NCBI GenBank assembly: GCA_032622095.1
Contig: CP136065.1
Span: forward strand, 60,443,094 to 60,507,093
Reading direction: 5' to 3'
Length of the DNA: 64,000 bases
DNA from: Siphonodentalium dalli
Lineage: Eukaryota; Mollusca; Scaphopoda; Gadilida; Siphonodentaliidae
Shown: positions 1-13,800 of the stretch, piece after piece
Numbering within the stretch: position 1 is the stretch's first letter
How the letters are laid out: each line of letters begins with the position of its first letter
The notes under the pieces: generated by a model
Told to the model about the DNA's origin: nothing
Database searches by the model: none
Seen by the model: the letters and a program-made list of their open reading frames with translations, nothing else
Made by a program: the position numbers and the translations under genes

Positions 1-530
1 TAATACATTTGAGAGGTTGGAAATATAATTTTTGTTTTTGTCCATTTGGGTACCAAGAACTGCTCGAATAATAGTAATTTCAGTGAAATTATTTCACACA
101 ACATAGCTTAATATTGCATTGGCTCTATGCAAGGAGTCTTCATTTGTATCATAATGTTGAGTTAGATTTTAATAACATAATATAGAATCATACACCCATA
201 TATTATAATGAAGAATAAAGCAGTCACAAGTACTACAGCCCAATGGGAACAACTGTGGTCCCATCAAGCAGGGAGCGGTCAACTGGAATTAGGCCGCAGT
301 GTTAAGAGATATGGTGGTCAGCTTTAATTTAGTTATCAACACATGAACCAGCCCTTATCTCTGAACAATGTTTCATTTATCAACATTCGTGACATGAACA
401 TTCTCGAATATAGAAAATTCTTTATGGGTAGTTGCCTTTCTAATTGTAAATAATTATTAAATGTCACGAATCAAGAAAAATTAAGTCTCCTCTCGTCATT
501 CTCACGATCTTCAGATATGTCTATGTTCCA
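1..530 (+). repeat. Dispersed repeat copy 1 (3' part; cut by window start)
   Basis: It matches the reverse complement of 41340-40815 along its length, with shared blocks GGTACCAAGAA, ACACAACA, ATGTTGAGTTAGAT, AATAAAGCAGTCACAA and TTAAGTCTCCTCTC. The first ~115 bases also match 59565-59672. It is a medium-copy element of unknown class. Confidence 0.75.
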
Positions 531-1121
531 GATGGTATACGATTCGGGAATGCGGGACCACACTCACAAATTACACCCCAATAGATGCAACAAAGACACC
601 CATTTGCACTTCTTTGCAGACTGAGTGGTGCTTCATTGGAGCGATTTATCACAGTTCGTGGTAGATTCGGAAGACCTGAAAACCTTCAAAGAAAGACTTG
701 ATTCGGAACTTTGGAACATCAGATATCATTTCGACGAGTAACAACCTAATACCGCGTACATACATAAACTGTGAACAGACAGCTTGCAACGCGTGAAAAC
801 TTCAAATTATATTTCATATTACGTAACTTGGGCTAAAATTTATTGCGACTTGTTGCCGACATATTTGTGTTATGTTATGATATCATGCTGTCTAACAAAA
901 CTCAGACCGTGTTTCATTTCAATCAATATATAGATGAAAGTAATGAGACGGAGTCTGGATATATATCAGACTGGATATCATGGATATATGAACTGTACTT
1001 TTGAAAACAATCTATTTTACAGAGGTTCTTGGAACCGGAAAACAGTGAAATTTTAAATATTTGTCATAAAAGTGAAGTAAATGATGTTATACTATCCAAT
1101 GGGTCGATAGTTCTTACATAT

Positions 1122-1833
1122 TGGCTGCGGACACCCGTATTACAGTAGCGATGCCATATAGTAGGTGTGACAATTTATTATGGTGGAGTTTGGTGACAAT
1201 TGATCGTCATAATTATGTGCCATATTATAGCTCGCCATGTTGCCCGCTGAGTTTCCGCACAATGAGTCGACTCGACCAATTAACCCATTGCGTTTCACCA
1301 AGGTTGATCTCTACTCATTACGTTTTGCTACATTGTATTATCTACGATATAATATAATTGCACGATCGATCGTCCAGAATTGTGTTTGACCATGGCAATC
1401 CCTCATTCACTTACATATCATGCACGTAGTATTTTATTGACATGATCTCACTGCATGTTTATCTACTTATATTAATTTCATGCGTATTAAGACAGTTCCC
1501 CAATTGCATTTTTAATTTTGCGACGTTTAGTTCTACGCATAATTCCGCTAACATTATCATGTGGGCCGATGAAGCTGTGTCGGAATTGTTGGGAGAAATG
1601 TAGCTGAGAGAAAGTATCTGGAATAAACAAAGCGAACAATATATACAAGGACCAAAACAAGAAAAAGGCTGATCATAACGAACTTTGGAAGACTCATTGT
1701 GCGAATATGCAGCGGGCGACATGGTCAGCTATATGGCATATTAATTGTGACGACCAATTGTCACCAAACTCCACCATAATAAATTGTCACACCTACTATG
1801 CCATCGCTACTGTGATACGTGTGTCCGCAGCCA
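1122..1833. mobile_element. Element with ~90-bp terminal inverted repeats
   Basis: The left arm (1122-1213) starts TGGCTGCGGACA and the right arm (1746-1833) ends TGTCCGCAGCCA. The arms match at nearly every base over about 90 bp, separated by ~530 bp without recognisable coding. No clear target-site duplication was seen. It is probably a nonautonomous foldback/MITE. Confidence 0.75.
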
Positions 1834-2687
1834 TTGTGTCACAATAATCGCTTATAACAAATTTCCGAAAGAAATTCCTGACAGATTTTTAGCAAATACA
1901 TTTAGACATATACTAGGAAATTTAGGCAAAACATGCATCTGACACTTAAGTCATCATCTATTATGGCACCAATTGATAAGATTTCTGAATGGTGAAACTC
2001 CTGTCTGATCGGAAATTTTCTTCTATATAGTCATTACAAAACAATACAATATACTATACTGGGGACTCTTATTGAATTTTTCGTATGTCCGTTTACTAAT
2101 TCATAAAATGGTGGCCGCCATAGAGGATGCTTTCTTAGATTTTGATACACTTCTAATTTATGGGGAAATTAAATTTAGCGTGATCTGTAAGAGTTTGTTT
2201 TGGACGAGTATGGTAGGCCGGTCCCGTTTCGCACTTTTCCGGAGAATGGCCCATTTGCTGATCATAATTCTTATTCGTTGTCTAAAACTTGTCTTGTACT
2301 ACACGTTGATGCAAAAGTACACTATAAGAAAGCTATAGCAAATGGATAAGCCGGAATAAAGGGAATTGGTATCTGTTATACTTGCGGCATATGCATTGTG
2401 TTGTTATAATATAATTGTCCAAGTTGTATTTCGAATGATGCAGACAATTTGTTATCGAAAAGACTGTCTAAAAGGTGTCCATCATTGATTATTACCTATG
2501 ACACATGGAGAAATCACCCAATGTCCAGGGCACCCTTAATTATCGTTGATTATATTTTCGCGATATGAATCTCGAAGTTTGTGGCCGTTGATTTCCTGGA
2601 TATCCGGCGGAATCGTCCGTTACAAGAGGAGTTCATTAATTATACGACGTACCATACAACACAAAACATGAGCAGTCGCAAATGTAT

Positions 2688-3763
2688 GGGAGAGCGGGGC
2701 ATGTTGGAACTTTTATATTCAATCACACATACAGGAAAATGTGAGCATGGGCCCCTTCCTTTTTTCAACTATTATTATAAAGTATATCAAAGACTTTAAA
2801 TATGGCATTTCATTATATATGATCCATTTCGCTTTTACATAGAAAAAATAAATTCGTTCCAGCATGCCCCGGGTTAAATTGTTTGAAACCAGGGGCAAAT
2901 TGGAACATCGACTGGGGTAAGTCAGAACACTGATAATGTAAGGAACACATATGAAATCAATGCAAAGTTCAAGGTAAAACTACTAATATATTCCAAGAAC
3001 TATATTAAATTGCTAGTATAAAACATAATAGCTGAGTCCGAGGCATAAAGTATGTACGAGAAATCGTCATCATTGGAAAACGTAACACATCCAATGAAAA
3101 CGTCGTTTCACACACGGGCGGGGCGTAGCAGGGCAAAATTTGGAGGGGTTTTTAGTGCATGCTATCTATACAAACCTCCCCATTTGCCACACAAATAATT
3201 ATTCATCAACGAAAACATATTGAAATCATATTTAGGACATGGTTGCAAGCAACTGAGATGAATTCATCCATAATTCCTTCTGAATTGTTCCATAATGGTT
3301 AATTATACTAGCTCAATGCCAAATTTTATGGGGTTTTCCCGTAAGTCGCACTATGGGGACACAATGGGATGTTCCAACATGCCCCCGACGTGGGAAAAGG
3401 GTCTGATGGTACACGATCTTGGAAAGACACTAATTAATCAGTATTTTGTTTTATATATGACTGAAATGAAATGAAACTGGATCAACTGACATAATTTACA
3501 ACCTTTACGTCCCGAAATTTTATCTTGAACAATGATAAAACCTGAAAATCGAAAAAATTACTTGATACCCCCCCCCCCCCCAAAGATATTTTTGTGCATA
3601 TCTCTTACACCATTCCGAGAATAGTCAGAATGTTTTTGCGTTATATGTGCATATATGCAAGAGTGTTTTCCACAAAATAAGTGGAAATTGTAGATGCTGT
3701 TTTATTTTTTAACAAGAGAGGTGTTTCAATATACCCCACGTTCCAACATGCCCCGGTCTCCCC
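2688..3763. mobile_element. ~1.08-kb element with GGGGCATGTTGGAAC inverted ends
   Basis: The left end is GGGAGAGCGGGGCATGTTGG and the right end carries GTTCCAACATGCCCCGG plus TCTCCC. Extra internal copies of the motif occur near 2861 and 3372. No transposase was seen; C14 lies inside at 3568-3581. It is either a TIR element or an array of a GGGGCATGTT-containing repeat. Confidence 0.5.
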
Positions 3764-4029
3764 TATACCTTTTTGTTTATTATTTAATGTTTATGTATTA
3801 TATGTATTTTTATTATATGCATTATTATTAAATAGAGTTATTATTAACATACATTTGCCTTATTAAAACTTAAAGGTTCCCGCCATTATAGCCCAGCGTA
3901 ACAGCGTTGCCAAATATTGTTCTAGTTAATCCTGGTTAATCCGATAACATGCATGTAGGCTACACATATCTACACGCTCAGTTCGATAAAATCAACACAG
4001 TCGTAATTTGTTCGTAATTTGTTGAAGTT

Positions 4030-4440
4030 TTTGCATTCCATAACTCAATACGGACATAAATTCCAAATTTGATTCATATCGTTTGAGAAACAAAGGAAAT
4101 AATGCAATATCACGTCCGCCGGCGCTTTTTCACCTTTGAGGCTGTTTGAGGCCGAAATGTCAATTTTTACCACGAAGTTCACCACCCGCAACGAGACTTT
4201 TCACCGTCGAAATGTCGATTTTCTTACATCTGTTATTTTGGAGCCGGCATCTTACAGTGTGCTTCAGAACGAAACATTTCAATACATCATCAAATGTGTG
4301 ATTTTGTTTTAATTTAATTTAAACGATTATAAACACGGACATACTTTGAAAATTCCATTCATATCCATTGAGAAACAATGGAGTAAAACGTACTAAACGT
4401 AATCATGAAACTCCGCTTGCAACTTTAATTTAATTGTCGC
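4030..4440. repeat. Two diverged copies of a ~120-bp segment
   Basis: Near 4050-4100 and 4330-4385 the same order occurs: ACGGACATA, then a fragment like AATTCCA, CATATC, TTGAGAAACAA. The copies are about 290 bp apart and strongly diverged. Nothing else was recognised between 3764 and the first channel exon. Confidence 0.45.
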
Positions 4441-4813
4441 CGGAGTCGGCTTACACTTTTAGTGTGTTCCTGTAAACAAACGTGTGCGCATGCGTACAAA
4501 ATAACTTACAAAGGGAAGTAATTATATACCAAACCAACTGTAATCGATTCCCATGGGGGATAACTGAAAAAATAAGGACATATCCACTTTAAATGTGCAT
4601 TTTGGAATCTTTTAAAATGACGATAGCTCCTTCATTTCTCAAGTAAACACATGCACATGTAATGTAGTTAATGATATATTCACTCAGACAGTCATCCACC
4701 CAACCAGTGCCATGATCGAAATTACTTCAGCGACAGTGTATGCTAGATTAGTTCATGCTATATATACTGAACTATATATCAACGCTCTCTTATTCTTGTC
4801 AACATCATTTCAG

Positions 4814-4878
4814 GAAGGAGGTACTCGAAGACACCATGAAGGGCTATGACCCGAAGATACCTCCGAACTATGAAGACA
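4814..4878 (+). CDS. Channel exon A: N-terminal extracellular segment
   Basis: A pyrimidine-rich tract ending in ATTTCAG precedes the exon and a consensus GTAAGT donor follows it. The first base completes a codon from a missing upstream exon. The readable residues [20 protein letters not shown] match the pre-beta1 region of Cys-loop receptors (YDxRIRPN in glycine receptors). The exon ends in phase 1 (A), which joins the AC of the exon at 17096 to give Asn. Confidence 0.85.
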
Positions 4879-7800
4879 GTAAGTATTCTAATTATAATCT
4901 TTATCCCTATATATACTCACCGACTCTCATCTACATAGTATCGTGCATATAGGCTTCAAATGTATATAAATACGTTATATAGAGTAGCATGCAGCCTTGT
5001 ATCGATAATAAAATCATCCGATATGTCCGTAGGTCATGCAATGAACAGCCAATAGCGCTAACAATTACTCGAACTGAAGTTTCCCACAAAGATTTGTTTT
5101 TAAATGTATCCAGAAATGTTGTCCAAACATAGAATTGCACAATATTCCGTAAGTTTACGTGAAGTTTCTAAAATCCACCCATCCATGCACCCGATCGCCT
5201 CCCTCGTACCCGCCCACCTTGCTAGGTTTATTTTCAATATTGTTCCAGACATTTTATCTTTGTGGTGTTCATCTCTTGACGTGCCCGTTACTTCGAAAAC
5301 AGGTGACGTTCAATGAACTAACGGACACAGTTAGAGTTATTATTATACTTCCATGTTTTAACATGGAAGTATATTGTAATTCTTCTGGCTTTTATTTTCC
5401 TTCTTCTTATTCCAATAACATGCCTTAATCTCCGGAACGACTGGACCGATTCACCTACTGTTTTCGGCTTTAGTATATAACTTTGGAAGTTCTCTGAAAA
5501 TGGCCCATTGAGAATTTCGTCCGACCTTGACCTTCGGAGTTATCGCCATTTTGTTGATTTTTGGGGGTTTTTCGCGACACAAAAGTAACTTGCGAAATCG
5601 AGGTTTGAATTCTTATATCGTCGAAACGGCTTGACCGATTGATTTGAAATTTGGTACCTGTATAGCCATTGAGTATACGAAGACGATGCACAATAGGGAA
5701 TTTCGTGTGACCTTGAACTTTGGAAACAACGCTCTCTATCTGTTTTATTGTTGTGCACATATCTCCTCCGAAACGGCTTGAGATATCGATTTCGGACTTT
5801 TTTCGTTATTTGCGCATGTGTGTTATGAACCGCCGAAAATTTATAGGGTTCGCACTTCCAGTTTAAAAGTTCGCTACTGGTCGAAGGATAAAACAACGCT
5901 CTTTATAGGGATTCTAGAACGGCTTGAGATATTGAGTTGGGACTTTTTGAATTATGTGCAGCAAACTCTGCGCTATCGAACGATATATATAGTTAACGGA
6001 TATCACTTCCGGTTCGGGAGAGCGGGTATGTGGGTATGTATCTCAAAACTATTTTAGCGCATATTTCGATGACATTTGGTAGACGTCATCAGTAGATGCC
6101 ACTGATTGCTATGCAACTCGAATTTTAAAAATCGGACATAAACTTCGATAGTTATGGCTGTTTAAAAACCTAGTTTATTTCCGACCTTGACCTTCAGAGT
6201 TATCGACATTTTGTTGATTTTTGGGGGGTATTCGCGCCACTAAAATGACTTGCAAAATCGAGGTTTGATTTCTTATATCGCCGAAACGGCTTGGCCGATT
6301 GATTTGAAATTCGGGACCTTCTTAGCCATTGCGCATTGGCAGTCGATGAACTAATATGGAACTTCGTCTGACCTTGACCTTTGGGTACAACGCTCTTTAT
6401 CGGTTTTATTGTTGTGAAGAGATCTCCTCCTAAACGGCTTGAGATATCGGGTTCGGACTTTTTTCATTATTTGCGCATGTTTGTGTGTTATTTTATGGGG
6501 TTTTTGCGCCCCTAAAATGCTGATTTCTCTTGTCGTAGAAACGGCTCAGCCAATTGATTTGAAATTGCACACCTGCATAGTCATTGCGTATACACAGTCG
6601 ATGGACAAATAGGGAATTTCGTGTGACCTTGACCTTTGGAAACAACGCTCTTTATCTGTTTTATTGTTGTTCCAGTATCTCCTCCGAAACGGCGTGAGAT
6701 ATCGAGTTCGGACTTTTTTCATTATTTGCGCATTTATGTGTGTTATGTACCACCGAAAAATGATAGGGTTCGCACTTCCGGTTTAAAAGTTCGCTACAGG
6801 TCCAAGGATAAAACAACGCTCTTTATATGCAATTCAGAAGGGCTTGAGATATCGAGTTGGGACTTTTTGCATGATGTGCAGCAAACTTTGCGCTCTCTAA
6901 TGATATATATAGTTAACGGATTTCACTTCCGGTTTGCGAGAACGGGCGTGTTGGTATGTATCTCAAATTGTTTTTGGTGCAGATTTTGATGGAATTTGGT
7001 GGATGGAATCTGTGGTTGCCGAGTATTACTATCAGCTACAGTATCACCATACTGATATGTGTCTCCTGAAAACTGACGCTTTATCAGGTGACACAATTTC
7101 CGTCATTGGCAAACATGGAAGTATCGAAATTGCTGTGAAATTACAGTTTCATTCTAGTTCTTCTTGTTATTGTTAGCGCTGTTAGATGAAAATGGTCTGT
7201 CCGTACGGGAATGGCGGTACCTTTGTTATTGATACAAGGATGCATATTAGCCTAATAGTTTTAGGCTTGAAGCAATAACGGACACGAAGATTGTGTGGAA
7301 TTATAGGTAGAACCGTTATGATTTTAGAAAGAGTAATACATTCGCATGTCTTCAGTGATGTCCGTGTTCATCATGACTGTACGCTGTTAATTCCGCATCG
7401 ACTTTAGTTAGTTAAAATGCAACATACTTGCGAACTTTATAGATTTAGTATAATGTATTTGTTTTGATGCGACATACCTTCTAAAGTATAGGATAATTAG
7501 AACTAATGTAGTGATTACGCCTAACACGTCAGATTTCATTGTGATGTCATTGCCAGAGTTTCGTCTTTTTATTTAAATTTTATATTTGAAAATCTATCAG
7601 GGATTAGATGATGTTTTATCAGTTACAAGCACGAACATTATCCCATGTATAATAGAAATACACGAATGTTAAGTTGTTCCATGGACTAATATGCACGTTG
7701 TTGTCGACACGTTGATGGTACTTTGCATAATTTCTTTCATCGGATTTGGTTGATTCCAACCTTCAAGCAATGTCTTTGTAATTTGGAAGGAATTATAAGA

Positions 7801-10800
7801 CGTATCGCTAAAGACGAAATACCTATTTATCTACAGGTTTTACATACACTGCAAACACTTGCCAAACTCACCCGTCCGTATATATTCATTACATTCTGGT
7901 CTGGTTTCTGGCACCTCAATACACGATAAACACTTTTATAAATACATGTTCTTTGAATATCAATTTCGTAATTGTTGAAGTTTTGTGCCGTGACACTTTT
8001 CTCATAACACGGGACCTAAGCTACATTGCTATCGATAACTCTAAGACTGAATATCTGGTATGTGTGATAGCGGGGAGAAACAAATAGTAGAATTACTTTG
8101 AAATACGCTCCATCTTGTTTTGAAATTCGACAGCGTAGAAACATACACATCGAGAACGTGACATATAACTACCGAGAACGGGATGTTTATGTTACCGAAC
8201 CGCATTCAAGTGATGACAGACTGCATGTGTTTGTGGTGATATTCAGTGCGGTTCACTCGATTATTCTGTGTGGAACTTCAAAGAGTGTTAGTTCTGTTCT
8301 AATATGATAACAGTTAAGAACGTTTGTATTATTTATGTGCAAAGATTTAGGACAGCTGAACAACTTCTATTTGTATTTCTGGAGTATAAATCAAGTTTGT
8401 AACCAGTTAGAACCTCTCCTGTTCAGCCAACAGACGGACCAGGCTGACAACCTACCAATCTGCCATATCATATATTTCCATACACTAGTTTGTTAAAGCA
8501 TATACCATGCGCCGACACGTGGGTCCCAATTTAAGCCGAAATAGACCAATCGAATTGTCAAAGTTAGCCAGAGCCAATAGTCGGGGCAATACTCAACTAC
8601 CTGAACAAGCACCCCAATACAAGCGGAGATAGACCAATCAAATTGTCAATTTTAGCCAGAGCAAATAGTCGGGGCTATATATAATCCACCACCTGAAAAT
8701 GTACAGCACAATGCAATCATAGTGAATCGAAATTTGTATTGTCATTCCGTTTATTTCTTCATACCATTTATCTTGGTTGGAAGATTAAACATATCTATCC
8801 ATTCATTGTTAAATTAATCTTTCATGCATTTATCGAGATCTTGGTCGTCGGAATGTGCAAAGAGTGAGACAATACAATGTCGAGTTTGCATTTTATTTGA
8901 AAACATTGACTCAGACTGGCGAAATTAGATCGAACCACAGTAATGCCCGTGTGGGAGCATTGCCATTTTCATCGAGGGTACACGGAGACTTATTCAGGTT
9001 TGTCACGGCAGCCGGGTTCAAAATCGATTCCTAGCTATCAAGTGTCTGTGTGCCCTCGGTATGGTGAAGATTATCTTTTAAAATTACTTTAGTTAATGCA
9101 CACCAAATGAGACTTCTGCCACTGATCGTGATTTGATTAATAGAAAATCTGGTTTGGTCATCAATGATTGCATTACGACTAATCCTTTCGCCCCTAAGAC
9201 TACGTTCATCAGTACATTCGCAATTAAGTTTGCACGGTATGGTTGGCAGACATGTCGTCGTATATATATACGATATGGTGCCAGAACGTGAACGGAAACA
9301 TGCATATAAAATGCATCTGTACCACAGCTAACTACATGAGAAGTATAATATACAGTAATGCCCTAAGTAATCAACTCCTTAAACACAGCAGAATTATGGG
9401 TAACTTTTCAGGATTTAGTCGGAAATGTGGCTTTCCGATAAATGGCAACAAGCCATATTTCCGTCTAAATCTGAAAAGCTACCCATAATTCTGCTGTGTT
9501 TAAGGAGTCGATTATTTAGGGCATTACTGTATGTAGTTCTACCTGTAGTGATGCTATCGATATTCACCTGTAAATAGCATGCAATGATATCGCAAGAATC
9601 AATCATATGCATGTATTTGAAGGTAAATGTCAGTAGCACCGTTACATGTGGAAGTACATAAATTTTACTTCTCATGTCGTTAGATTTGGTAAAGATACTT
9701 TTTATATGCATGTTTACGTTCATATTCTGGCACCATATATGGTTTTCTATGACGTTTTCTATGTTTGAACGTACTCTAAGAGTAAATAAAGGAATATATT
9801 TGGTCGTGATCTAAATAGTATTTAAATATCTAATGCGTGGAGTTATTGAGGGATAACAACACAATTTGATGAGATACTGGGTACACGAGTACAGATTTGA
9901 TGAGATACTGGGTACACGAGTACAGATTTGATGAGATACTGGGTACACGAGTACAGATTTGATGAGATACTGGGTACACGAGTACAGATTTATAGAACCT
10001 GCATGGATGGTGACAGTTACTCTGGGATCATGCTTATTTTGTTGTACCAAAAAAACACAATGGCACAGTGAGCTTGGTATGTCGAGTATCTATAAGCGAA
10101 GACGCGTGGCGAGTTATATCTAAAGATGTCTTGCATTTTAAACTTTAATGATTAAAGGGTGTATGCATGTATAATATACTTAAGTATACAATGTTTATTG
10201 CCATTTCTGGGTCAAAATAGATATATATTTTTTTTAAGGAAAAACAATTTCAGCTTGCGAAAAAACAACTTATTTTTTAGGTGATGATGACCCACCTAAC
10301 GCCGCCCGCCGATTTTTTCATCATTCAACTGTATACAATCGACCTTTTTTCATCGACACGGCTTACCAGATATACGCTCTTTATAATGTGCTTTCACTGC
10401 GGCCCGCGCCATTCAACGGAATAACGAACATAAGCTAAAAACAATTCTTATCTCAGAGTCAAATAAGTCCAATATGAACCTATGTGAATATTTGGGTTCA
10501 ATATGAACCTATTTGAACGAGGATATGTTGCAGTGGTAAACGTTCTCAACAAATATTGCATAATGATACTCACCATTAATGACAAAATATTCGTTCAAAA
10601 AGAAATGTCCGATGTTTCTCGATGATTCCGCAATTTATTTCATAAGGAATGTGAACGTCAATTAGGTTTCGGCTGATATCTTTGACATTAATTTTACAAA
10701 TTCAGTGAGTCGCAACCACAATATCTTTCATAATGAATTGCTTTCAACAAGAACTAGTATAAAAGCAACCATATACTTTATTGAGATTCTGCTTACAGAA

Positions 10801-13800
10801 CACCAGAAGTCAAGTATGTTGTTGATCTACAATCACCAATATCTGCCACCGCTCACACGGGTTTACAAATGACCGATTATGCGGCTACAATAATCAAATT
10901 TGATATTCTCTACAATTATGTATTTTTATAACTGATAAATGAACTGTCGGTTCCATATTGGAACACATCGTTTGACGTGGATATTCATATGTCGATATGA
11001 TTCCAATGCCTATATCTTTAATCAGCTAGTGATCTTCCGTTTATTAGCAACTTTTCTGGCACATGATTCCATACATGTATGTTGATGCTTGGTTTTGATA
11101 CATGCGCTCTCCGTGATACCGCATTACTGCACGAACTTTACATACGATTTTGTTCGAAATCAACTTAAATTTGTCCATGTTAGAATTACGGAAGTTTGGT
11201 TTGGAATGTTTGGAACACACATGCACACGCAGTGTCGGCAAACAAAAGAACTGAACAAAGACAAATGTCAACCCGGTTTCTCTTAAAAACGGCGCATCAT
11301 GTCGATGTTGCTTAACTCGTGCTATACTATAAATACTCAGTACTTCTCTTGGGAAATGTTCAGATAATAAGTTCAACAAACGGTCGTTTTCCCCACCAAT
11401 GAATACGAATCATCCTGATCTTATATTATATGTTTGTTTTGTCTGTCGTCTGCTTGTGTGTCATGAACACCCATCCAAATAATAATAGACCATTCAAATG
11501 TACACTCTTATAACTGAGTGGGACAATCTATTTAGTAAAGAAAGGGTTATAATGTACTCTGTGAGAAGCATGGGCGGAAATTTCGGATAATATCGACGGA
11601 ATTCAATGGCTGGCGGAGAGGAAGAAATGTTGGCCTACAAACAGGACAAGCTAGAACATGACATCAGAAACTCGTTAGTGCCTTCCACTCAACGCGATGG
11701 GGGTCAATCCTTCTTGAAAGCAAAAGCCAATTACATAATGAGATTCATGTAATATGCATGTCAATGCTCAGCTTTATTGAACAAACACTAGACAGTCTAT
11801 GCTCTAATCCATTAGCTGGAAACGTTACTAACTGATCTGTCTTTCTTTATTTTGTATTAGGTGACAATTGTGAGTATATATAGAATACCAGAGTATAGAT
11901 AAGAGGAAGTTTCCGCAAATGATGATAAATGATACCTCATGTGTACAGTAATGCCCTAAATAATTGACTCCTTAACCACAGCAGAATTGTGGGTAACTTT
12001 TCAGGATTTAGTCGGAAATATGGCTTGTTGCCATTCATAGGAAAGCTCTCATTGAGAGTTTTCCGATGAATGGCAATAAGCCATAGTTCCGACTAAATCC
12101 TGAAAAGTTACCCATAATTCTGCTGTGGTTAAGGAGTCGATTATTTAGGGCATTACTGTATATCGTTGGTCGTTTAAGAGTTGTCCATCAATTTTGTGTG
12201 ATGGGATGATCGAATAACCTACTTCATGAACACTCTGGAGTGTCTTGACTCACTCTTAACACACGACTTTAACCGGTATGCCCTTCATGTAAGAATACCC
12301 TAACCCTATAGCCCTAACCCTGACCCTGACACTAACCTTAACTCTAATCTAATACATATGGAGAACGGAGGGGTCGTGTGGTTTCTTGTATTCTTACATG
12401 ATGGATATACACATTACAGTGAAAATTAGAATGAATTCTACCTCTGCATGGATGCAGTCGTCATTAATTTAATTACCATTATTAGCCGCTAGTCATTTCA
12501 TAATATGTTCATATACCTTATGATCTACTGAATTAAAGGTACTCAATCCGTAAAGAGGGTCCCCATCTCAACAGATTCCAACAACAACAATCCGATCAGA
12601 GGGTCCTATATTACCATTTCTTTGGCTTTGGGGGTAAAAAATATTTGATTCGAGTCGAGGAACCCATCAAACAAAGCTCAGAGTTATTAGATATTGATTT
12701 TTGAAATTTGTTAATTGCTCGAGATGAGTACTAATAACTGCCGTCAATTTGGTAACCTGCTCGAGATTTTACGCCAAAACTCTATCCAAACAGACAAGGA
12801 TGGATAACTCTATAATCAAGTGGTAATAATAACGAAATTTTGACTGTCTTCTGGGCCAGAAAGAATTCCCGATAATGAAAAATAATAGATTTCTAAAATC
12901 GATATCTAACAAATCTGAGCTTTGATGGGTGACTTCCTCGACTCGAATCAAATATTTTTGACCCCCGAAGCCATTGAAATAGTAATTGAGAGGAGTTTTA
13001 TCGGATTGAGTACCTTTAAGCGTTTAGATACTGTCAAAACGTGTATTATCGGACAAACAATGTTTGTCAGAAATAAAGTAACATTTCGCATCTTTTATCT
13101 TCATTTGCTGAACCTTTCTAAAAAAAATAGTTTGTTCTCAAATAATTCTCGTTGTCTAGGATTTGAGTCAATATATACATGTGAATGTCGCGTTTGTTTA
13201 TAGATGTTCCATATACATTAGCATCTATATGTGGAGCATGTACACGTATCTCAAGAAGACATCACTGTTTCTATATAACTAATGGTCATGTAACGTTGCT
13301 GGTTTTTAAATAAAGGAGGCAAAGAGACTCGGATATACACCCATACCGTGCTCTTGTGAGAATAATTGTTATTGGCCATATGCATTCGGACCCAACAACG
13401 ATAATTATATCAAAATCCAACTCATATGAATGTTTCTCGTCGCAGTATAAATGTGGAACGGATGAAGATAAAATATAATACCAGTTAATCTCATATACAT
13501 ATTACTCAGTTGTCTATACGCAGTATCCGACCTAATGAATTACAGTAATTACTGGTACACTGCATGGACATACGAGTAGTGAAGCGAGGGAAATCATCTC
13601 CATAAAAGCCAAATATGTAGCACATTATATACATATATGTTGTGTTTTATATGATTAGTAATAAACATATATGATCACATAACTGATACATGTTGTTGTG
13701 TTACGAAAAGACTAGCAGTGTAATACAGTAGAGTATAATTTCATGTTTATGATGCAATTATCAATTAGGTTGTTTGCATAGTCGTCCAGAATAACTGACT

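Noticed and set aside
4211-4300. Possible signal-peptide exon (short hydrophobic start after ATG)
   Set aside because: The only nearby donor is weak, and the ATG lies in a segment repeated close by, so it was not accepted as the channel's first exon.
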